Assembly (NCBI RefSeq): GCF_900116855.1 | Contig: NZ_UETD01000013.1 | Location: 62,001 to 126,000, forward strand | DNA: 64,000 nucleotides | Source: Ruminococcus flavefaciens | GTDB lineage: Bacteria; Bacillota; Clostridia; Oscillospirales; Ruminococcaceae | Reading direction: 5' to 3' | In this document: in pieces, positions 59,096 through 64,000 of the stretch | Position numbering within the stretch: position 1 is the first letter of the stretch | How the letters are laid out: each line of letters starts with the position of its first letter | Translations under genes and position numbers: made by a program | The notes under the pieces: model-generated | The model's input: only the letters and a program-made list of their open reading frames with translations | Told to the model about the DNA's origin: nothing | Databases searched by the model: none

Positions 59096-61033
59096 ATGAA
59101 GCACTTTTTCAGCAGTTTCAAATGCCGAAAGATCGTTCTTGCCGTCGCAGATGTTTTTATAATATGTGTTGCAGCATTGATCGCCAATTTCATTCTTTCA
59201 TTCTGGGGTAAAGAAATAGATGAGTCCCGGCTGATAGTGTCGGGGGCTGTCAGCTCCATATGCTGTATCGGAGGTCTGTTTATATCCGGTGCATACAGCA
59301 GGATGTGGAGGTATTTCAACAGAAAGGATTATCTGACTTGTATCTATGGTTCCATAGTCGGTATAGTAGTCGCTGCTTCAATAGTATATATAATCGATAA
59401 CACATTCTATCCGCTTTATTCGGCTTTTCATCTGGTTTTACTGACCTTAGGCATCTGTCTGTTCCGATATCTTTTCAAAAGCGCGTTTATTACTCTTACA
59501 AAGCCTAAGGCTATGAAGGGGAAGCGTACCATGGTCATCGGAGGCGGACAGGCTTGCAGAACTATTCTCAAAGAGATACACAATGCTCAGCATTCTCCTT
59601 ATGCCGGGGACAAGCAGGTGACCGTATTCGATCCTGTGTGTATCATAGACGATAATCGTGATAAGGTCGGCACCGATATCGACGGTGTTGAGATAGTGGG
59701 AACTACTGCCGAGATACACAGATTTGTCAGAGAGAGAAAAATAGAGCAGATATTATTTGCCATCCCGTCATGTCTTGATGACGAAAGAAAGCGTATACTC
59801 GATATATGCTCCGATACAAAGGTGCCCGTAAAGGTAGTACCGTTTATAGGAAATCTTGTTTTTGACGAAAAGAACAAGACTATCATCCACCAGATCCGCG
59901 ATATCAGGGTGGAAGACCTTCTCGGTCGTGAGCCTATTACTTTTGACAATGCCGATATCAGAAACTTTATCAGCGGCAAGGTCTGCATGGTAACAGGCGG
60001 CGGCGGAAGCATCGGTTCAGAGCTTGTCCGTCAGATAGCTAAATATGATCCTGAGAGGGTAATAATAGTCGATATTTATGAAAATAATGCTTACGAGATC
60101 GAACAGGAGCTCAAGATGGAGTACGGCGATGAACTGAAGCTTGTAACTCTGATCGCTTCCGTAAGGGATTATTTCCGCATGAATCAGATATTCGATACCT
60201 ATAAGCCTGATGTTGTATTCCACGCAGCTGCTCATAAGCACGTTCCTCTTATGGAGGTTTCTCCGATGGAAGCTATAAAGAACAACATCATCGGAACATT
60301 CAATGTTGCAACACTTGCACAGTATCACGATGTAGGCAAGTTTGTCATGATATCCACGGACAAGGCGGTAAATCCCACCAACGTCATGGGAGCTTCAAAG
60401 CGCTGCTGTGAAATGATAGTTCAGTATCTCGCCCAGCAGCACGAGGGCAGAACAGAGTTCGTAACGACAAGATTCGGAAATGTTCTTGGTTCAAACGGCT
60501 CCGTTATCCCGCTTTTCAAAAAGCAGATAGAGCAGGGAAGACCTGTTACCGTTACACATCCCGATATAATCAGATACTTCATGACAATACCTGAGGCTGT
60601 TAATCTCGTTATGGAGGCAGCTGCCATTGCAAAGGGCGGAGAGATATTCGTTCTTGATATGGGTGAGCCTGTCAAGATTGTCACTCTTGCTGAAAACCTC
60701 ATCCGTATGTACGGCAAGGAGCCGTACAAGGATGTAGAGATAAGATTTACGGGTCTCCGTCCCGGTGAGAAGATAAAAGAGGAACTCCTTATGAATGAGG
60801 AGGGACTCCAGAAGACCTCCAACAAGCTTATTTTTATCGGCAAGCAGATAGAGATAGATGAGGAGACTTTTGCGTTCCGTCTTGATCTCCTGCGTAATGC
60901 CGCACTTCGCAACAACGAGAAGATCGCTGTTGATGCACTGCATAAGATGGTACCGACATTCACCACTCCCGAAAAGTTCAACAGCAAGGAGCTGAAGAAG
61001 GAGACAATGGAGAAAGAGGTCGAGTCCGCATAA
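59096..61033 (+). CDS. Membrane-bound nucleotide-sugar 4,6-dehydratase (CapD/PglF/WbpM-like)
   Basis: 645 residues. Four N-terminal helices (about 12-120), a Rossmann domain (about 140-260) and an SDR catalytic domain (about 290-590). The cofactor motif is GGGGSIGSEL, and STDKAVNPTNVMGASK holds the catalytic Lys with Met in place of the usual Tyr, as normal for this branch. It dehydrates UDP-GlcNAc, the first step toward deoxy-amino sugars of surface polysaccharide or glycoprotein. GGAGG precedes the ATG. A terminator follows. Confidence 0.93.
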   Translation: MKHFFSSFKCRKIVLAVADVFIICVAALIANFILSFWGKEIDESRLIVSGAVSSICCIGGLFISGAYSRMWRYFNRKDYLTCIYGSIVGIVVAASIVYIIDNTFYPLYSAFHLVLLTLGICLFRYLFKSAFITLTKPKAMKGKRTMVIGGGQACRTILKEIHNAQHSPYAGDKQVTVFDPVCIIDDNRDKVGTDIDGVEIVGTTAEIHRFVRERKIEQILFAIPSCLDDERKRILDICSDTKVPVKVVPFIGNLVFDEKNKTIIHQIRDIRVEDLLGREPITFDNADIRNFISGKVCMVTGGGGSIGSELVRQIAKYDPERVIIVDIYENNAYEIEQELKMEYGDELKLVTLIASVRDYFRMNQIFDTYKPDVVFHAAAHKHVPLMEVSPMEAIKNNIIGTFNVATLAQYHDVGKFVMISTDKAVNPTNVMGASKRCCEMIVQYLAQQHEGRTEFVTTRFGNVLGSNGSVIPLFKKQIEQGRPVTVTHPDIIRYFMTIPEAVNLVMEAAAIAKGGEIFVLDMGEPVKIVTLAENLIRMYGKEPYKDVEIRFTGLRPGEKIKEELLMNEEGLQKTSNKLIFIGKQIEIDEETFAFRLDLLRNAALRNNEKIAVDALHKMVPTFTTPEKFNSKELKKETMEKEVESA

Positions 61034-61069
61034 CAATTCAGATATCATTCCTTTCAGGGGATACAGATG

Positions 61070-61103
61070 TACTGCCGTTCTTTAGAGGAACGGCAGTATT
61101 TTT
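61070..61103 (+). terminator. Terminator after the dehydratase gene
   Basis: TACTGCCGTTC (61070-61080) pairs with GAACGGCAGTA (61088-61098), then TTTTT. Confidence 0.92.
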
Positions 61104-61207
61104 GCCCTGTTTAAAGCCTTGTATTGTCAAAATATACCGTTTTTGCGTAAGAGGTATATTTATTTTGTACTAACATTAAAAAGTGAACGCCATAAAGCCT
61201 GCTGATA

Positions 61208-61236
61208 TTGACAAATCAATGCAATGGTGGTATAAT
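61208..61236 (+). promoter_or_regulatory. Consensus promoter of glnN
   Basis: TTGACA (61208-61213) and TATAAT (61231-61236) with exactly 17 bp between them. No GlnR-like dyad is obvious nearby. Confidence 0.93.
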
Positions 61237-61293
61237 TTCTAAATATAATGGAGTATTGTATATAGAGTGAGAAAGCTCTGAGGAGGAAAGTAT

Positions 61294-63390
61294 ATGTCAG
61301 TTAATATTCCCGAGATATTTGCCTGCAACGTGTTCAATGAGGAGGTCATGAAGACCCGTCTCCCTAAAAACGTCTATAAAGCCCTCAAGAGGACTATGCA
61401 GAATAACGAGCCTCTTGCAGATATGGCTACAGCCGATGTTGTTGCCAATACCATCAAGGAATGGGCGATAGAGAGAGGCGCTACCCACTACACCCACTGG
61501 TTCCAGCCAATGACAGGCTCTACAGCTGAGAAGCATGACTGCTTTATCAATCCCGCCCCCAACGGCATGGCTATCATGGAATTTTCGGGAAAGGCTCTCG
61601 TTAAGGGCGAGCCTGACGCATCTTCTTTCCCGTCAGGAGGTCTCAGAAGGACCAGCACTGCAAGAGGATATACGGCATGGGATCCTACCTCTTACTGCTT
61701 CGTTAAGGAAGGCAGCCTCTATATCCCCACAGTTTTCGTATCATATACGGGAGAAGTTCTCGACAAGAAAACACCTCTCCTCCGCTCTATGCAGGCACTC
61801 AGCAAGACAGCTGTTCGTTTCCTGAAGCTCTTTGGCAACGACAGAGTAACAAGAGTTACTTCTACAGTGGGTGCAGAGCAGGAATACTTCCTTATTGACA
61901 AGAAAATGTATGATCAGCGTGAGGATATCATCCTTACGGGCAGAACTCTTTTCGGTGCAAAGCCGCCAAAGGGACAGGACCTCGATGACCAGTACTTCGC
62001 AAATCTCCGTCCGAGAATAGCAGCTTACATGGCTGATCTGGACGAAGAGCTATGGAAGCTTGGCATATACTCAAAGACAAAGCACAACGAAGTTGCTCCT
62101 GCACAGCATGAAATGGCTCCCATATTCACCACTTCAAACCTCGGTACCGATCAGAATGAGCTGGCTATGGAGGTCATGGAGAAGGTAGCTCTCAAGCACG
62201 GGCTTGTATGTCTCCTCCACGAGAAGCCTTTCGAGGGCGTAAACGGTTCGGGTAAGCACAATAACTGGTCCATGTCTACAAATGACGGTCAGAATCTACT
62301 TGATCCCGGCGATACTCCAATGGATAATCTCCAGTTCCTGACAATACTCTGTGCTCTTATCAAGGGTGTTGATGAGTATGCCGATCTTATGAGACTTTCT
62401 GCGGCTTCCGCAGGAAACGATCACAGACTCGGTGCTGATGAAGCTCCTCCTGCTATCGTTTCTATGTTCCTCGGCGAGGAGCTTGAGGCTGTATTGCAGG
62501 CTATCGAGGACGACTCGGTATACAAGACAGAGGCAAGAGCCTTCAAAATAGGCGTTGACGCACTTCCTTCATTCCCCAAGGACTCTACTGACAGAAACAG
62601 AACTTCACCATTTGCCTTCACAGGCAACCGCTTTGAGTTCAGAATGGTTGGTTCTTCCGATAATATCGCTTGTCCCAATGTACTTCTCAATACTATCGTT
62701 TGTGAGGAACTCAGCCAGTTCACAGAGATACTTGAGCCTTTCAAGGGCAAGGATAACTTTGATGCTGAGGTCAGAAAGCTTCTCAAGAGCGTTATCAAGG
62801 AGCACAGAAGAATAATCTTCAACGGCGACGGATACTCTCCCGAGTGGGTAAAGGAAGCTGAGAGGAGAGGTCTTCCAAACTATGCTTCAACAGTTGACTG
62901 TATGCCTCATTACACTGACGAGAAGAATGTTCGTATCTTCCGTAAGTTTGAGATATACAACCTCAACGAAGTAACCGCAAGAAAAGAGATACACCTTGAG
63001 AAGTACTCCAAGACAGTCCGCATCGAAGCCCGTACTATGGTGGAGATGGCGAGAAAGCAGCTCCTCCCCGCAACTATGGAGCACGTTAAGTCGCTTTGTG
63101 ATGCTATTGCAACAAAGAAGCAAATCGGCTTTACCTGCAACACCGACGAGAAGATCGCAAAGAAGCTCAATGACCTTGCTGATCGCTTCTATGACTCTAT
63201 TGAGAGGCTTGACCAGCGAGTTAATGAGGCGAATGCTGTTGAGGGCATCCAGAAGCAGGCAGAGTTCTTCCATGATGTAGTTCTCGCTGAAATGGATATC
63301 ATGAGAAGCATTGCTGACGAGATAGAGCTTAATATGCCTTCTGCAAAGTGGCCTATCCCTTGCTATTCCGAGATAATCTACAACGTATGA
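61294..63390 (+). CDS. glnN: Type III glutamine synthetase
   Basis: Assimilates ammonia into glutamine with ATP. The 698 residues are the length of the GSIII family (about 700, against 450 for GSI). Motifs include ATHYTHWFQPMTGSTAEKHD, the catalytic MSTVGAEQEYFLID-like STVGAEQEYF, KHNEVAPAQHEMAP and the GSGKHNNWSM ATP loop, with a C-terminal helical extension. GSIII is widespread in Bacteroidetes and Ruminococci, which supports the organism call. Strong promoter and terminator show an autonomous unit; GAGGAGG ribosome site. Confidence 0.97.
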   Translation: MSVNIPEIFACNVFNEEVMKTRLPKNVYKALKRTMQNNEPLADMATADVVANTIKEWAIERGATHYTHWFQPMTGSTAEKHDCFINPAPNGMAIMEFSGKALVKGEPDASSFPSGGLRRTSTARGYTAWDPTSYCFVKEGSLYIPTVFVSYTGEVLDKKTPLLRSMQALSKTAVRFLKLFGNDRVTRVTSTVGAEQEYFLIDKKMYDQREDIILTGRTLFGAKPPKGQDLDDQYFANLRPRIAAYMADLDEELWKLGIYSKTKHNEVAPAQHEMAPIFTTSNLGTDQNELAMEVMEKVALKHGLVCLLHEKPFEGVNGSGKHNNWSMSTNDGQNLLDPGDTPMDNLQFLTILCALIKGVDEYADLMRLSAASAGNDHRLGADEAPPAIVSMFLGEELEAVLQAIEDDSVYKTEARAFKIGVDALPSFPKDSTDRNRTSPFAFTGNRFEFRMVGSSDNIACPNVLLNTIVCEELSQFTEILEPFKGKDNFDAEVRKLLKSVIKEHRRIIFNGDGYSPEWVKEAERRGLPNYASTVDCMPHYTDEKNVRIFRKFEIYNLNEVTARKEIHLEKYSKTVRIEARTMVEMARKQLLPATMEHVKSLCDAIATKKQIGFTCNTDEKIAKKLNDLADRFYDSIERLDQRVNEANAVEGIQKQAEFFHDVVLAEMDIMRSIADEIELNMPSAKWPIPCYSEIIYNV

Positions 63391-63396
63391 TAAGAA

Positions 63397-63420
63397 AGCC
63401 GCCCATAAGGGCGGCTCTTT
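63397..63420. terminator. Terminator between glnN and the convergent antiporter gene
   Basis: AGCCGCCC (63397-63404) pairs with GGGCGGCT (63409-63416), followed by CTTTT on the plus strand and AAAG on the other side. Confidence 0.85.
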
Positions 63421-63422
63421 TG

Positions 63423-64000
63423 TTATCTTTTCTTCTTTTTCTTATTATTTCCTGTTTTCTTCTTGTTTGAGGAGCTGTGAGGCTTTGCGGTGATGTTCTT
63501 TACGGGTTCTGTCTTTTTAACAGTCTTGGCGGCTGCTTTTGCAGGAACTGCCACGGGCTCGGGCTCCTGAGAGCCGGCTTTCTTTATGACCAGAAGTATT
63601 CCCAGCATTATTACAATGGATACCCCGGTAACGATGACGTTGAGGAATGTGTTTGACATCTCAAAGAAGTGCTGAACTATTCCTGCGATAAGGTAGCCTA
63701 TTGCACACACACCTGCGACTGTAAATGCGTAAGGGAGCTGCGTTGAGACGTGATTTACATGGTCACACTGTGCGCCCGTTGACGCCATTATGGTTGTGTC
63801 GGAGATAGGCGAGCAGTGGTCACCGCAGACTGCTCCTGCGAGACAAGCTGAGATACATATAATTACCATGGACGGAATTTCACCCGATGAGCCGACGTCA
63901 GCGAGCTGTTTGCTGAAAACGCTTGTTACGATGGGAATGAGGATGCCGAAGGTTCCCCACGATGTACCTGTTGCGAACGAAAGTCCGATAGCTACGGCGA
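63423..64000 (-). CDS. nhaC: NhaC-type Na+/H+ antiporter, C-terminal part (gene runs off the window)
   Basis: The frame is open to the window edge on the minus strand, so the start is outside. Visible parts include FATGTSWGTFGILIP, the diagnostic ISACLAGAVCGDHCSPISD, and a helix-rich segment, followed by a basic Lys/Ser/Pro-rich cytoplasmic tail of about 45 residues ending in six Lys/Arg. It probably exchanges sodium for protons. An internal ATG at 63869 is not the start, since conserved sequence continues upstream. Confidence 0.92.
   Translation of the reverse strand, partial: AVAIGLSFATGTSWGTFGILIPIVTSVFSKQLADVGSSGEIPSMVIICISACLAGAVCGDHCSPISDTTIMASTGAQCDHVNHVSTQLPYAFTVAGVCAIGYLIAGIVQHFFEMSNTFLNVIVTGVSIVIMLGILLVIKKAGSQEPEPVAVPAKAAAKTVKKTEPVKNITAKPHSSSNKKKTGNNKKKKKR

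Noticed and set aside
63423-63869. Treating the antiporter as a short complete gene starting at 63869
   Set aside because: Conserved NhaC sequence continues upstream in frame to the window edge, so the gene is cut by the window.

Overview
The window is chromosomal DNA of a fibre-degrading Clostridia species, most likely a Ruminococcus of the albus/flavefaciens type. The evidence is three secreted proteins with dockerin modules (two of them plant cell-wall glycosidases), a type III glutamine synthetase, an alanine T-box with Firmicutes architecture, Gram-positive Shine-Dalgarno sites before almost every gene, and many near-consensus sigma-A promoters with exactly 17-bp spacers. No phage, insertion sequence or CRISPR array was seen.

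Layout. 1-8750: housekeeping operon (end of a prenyl-diphosphate synthase, dxs, tlyA, nadK, argR, recN, histidine phosphatase, GH42 beta-galactosidase, dtd). 8887-10491: a PBP2-type transpeptidase. 10516-22019: T-box controlled operon of ten genes: alaS, HIT protein, phosphoribosyltransferase, comEC, holA, rnmV, an MBOAT/DHHW O-acyltransferase-like pair, an SDR and a membrane protein. 22026-23780: mtnN plus a secreted dockerin protein. 23826-24043: intergenic element of nested palindromes. 24118-25707: sodium/solute symporter (minus strand). 26076-27839: dockerin protein with two GH11-like modules. 27844-28242: branched hairpin element and tRNA-Leu/tRNA-Pro. 28343-33622: membrane-anchored clostripain-type protease and a GH43-dockerin enzyme (minus). 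33813-39453: cobalamin riboswitch and a corrinoid uptake operon with a lipoprotein CbiK chelatase. 39450-46077: DMT transporter, small lipoprotein, two-component system and FtsX-type ABC exporter. 46118-53025: minus-strand genes for a ThrE-like exporter, a lipoprotein, a NarL-type two-component system and a very large membrane protein. 53210-58715: six-gene, mostly overlapping operon that looks dedicated to making an unusual membrane lipid. 59096-61033: membrane-bound nucleotide-sugar dehydratase. 61294-63390: glnN. 63423-64000: end of an NhaC antiporter.

Most notable observations. (1) The lipid operon combines nitroreductase, PlsC acyltransferase, acyl-CoA ligase, a radical SAM protein with a probable corrinoid domain, CDP-alcohol phosphatidyltransferase and a permuted papain-fold protein. 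(2) The MBOAT and DHHW partners both lack their expected catalytic residues. (3) The two GH11-like modules of one protein each carry Asp for a different one of the two catalytic Glu. (4) A lipoprotein form of CbiK lies under a B12 riboswitch. (5) Three TTTAAG repeats phased at 11 bp form a probable response-regulator site.

All assignments come from reading motifs and family resemblance by eye; no database search was run.
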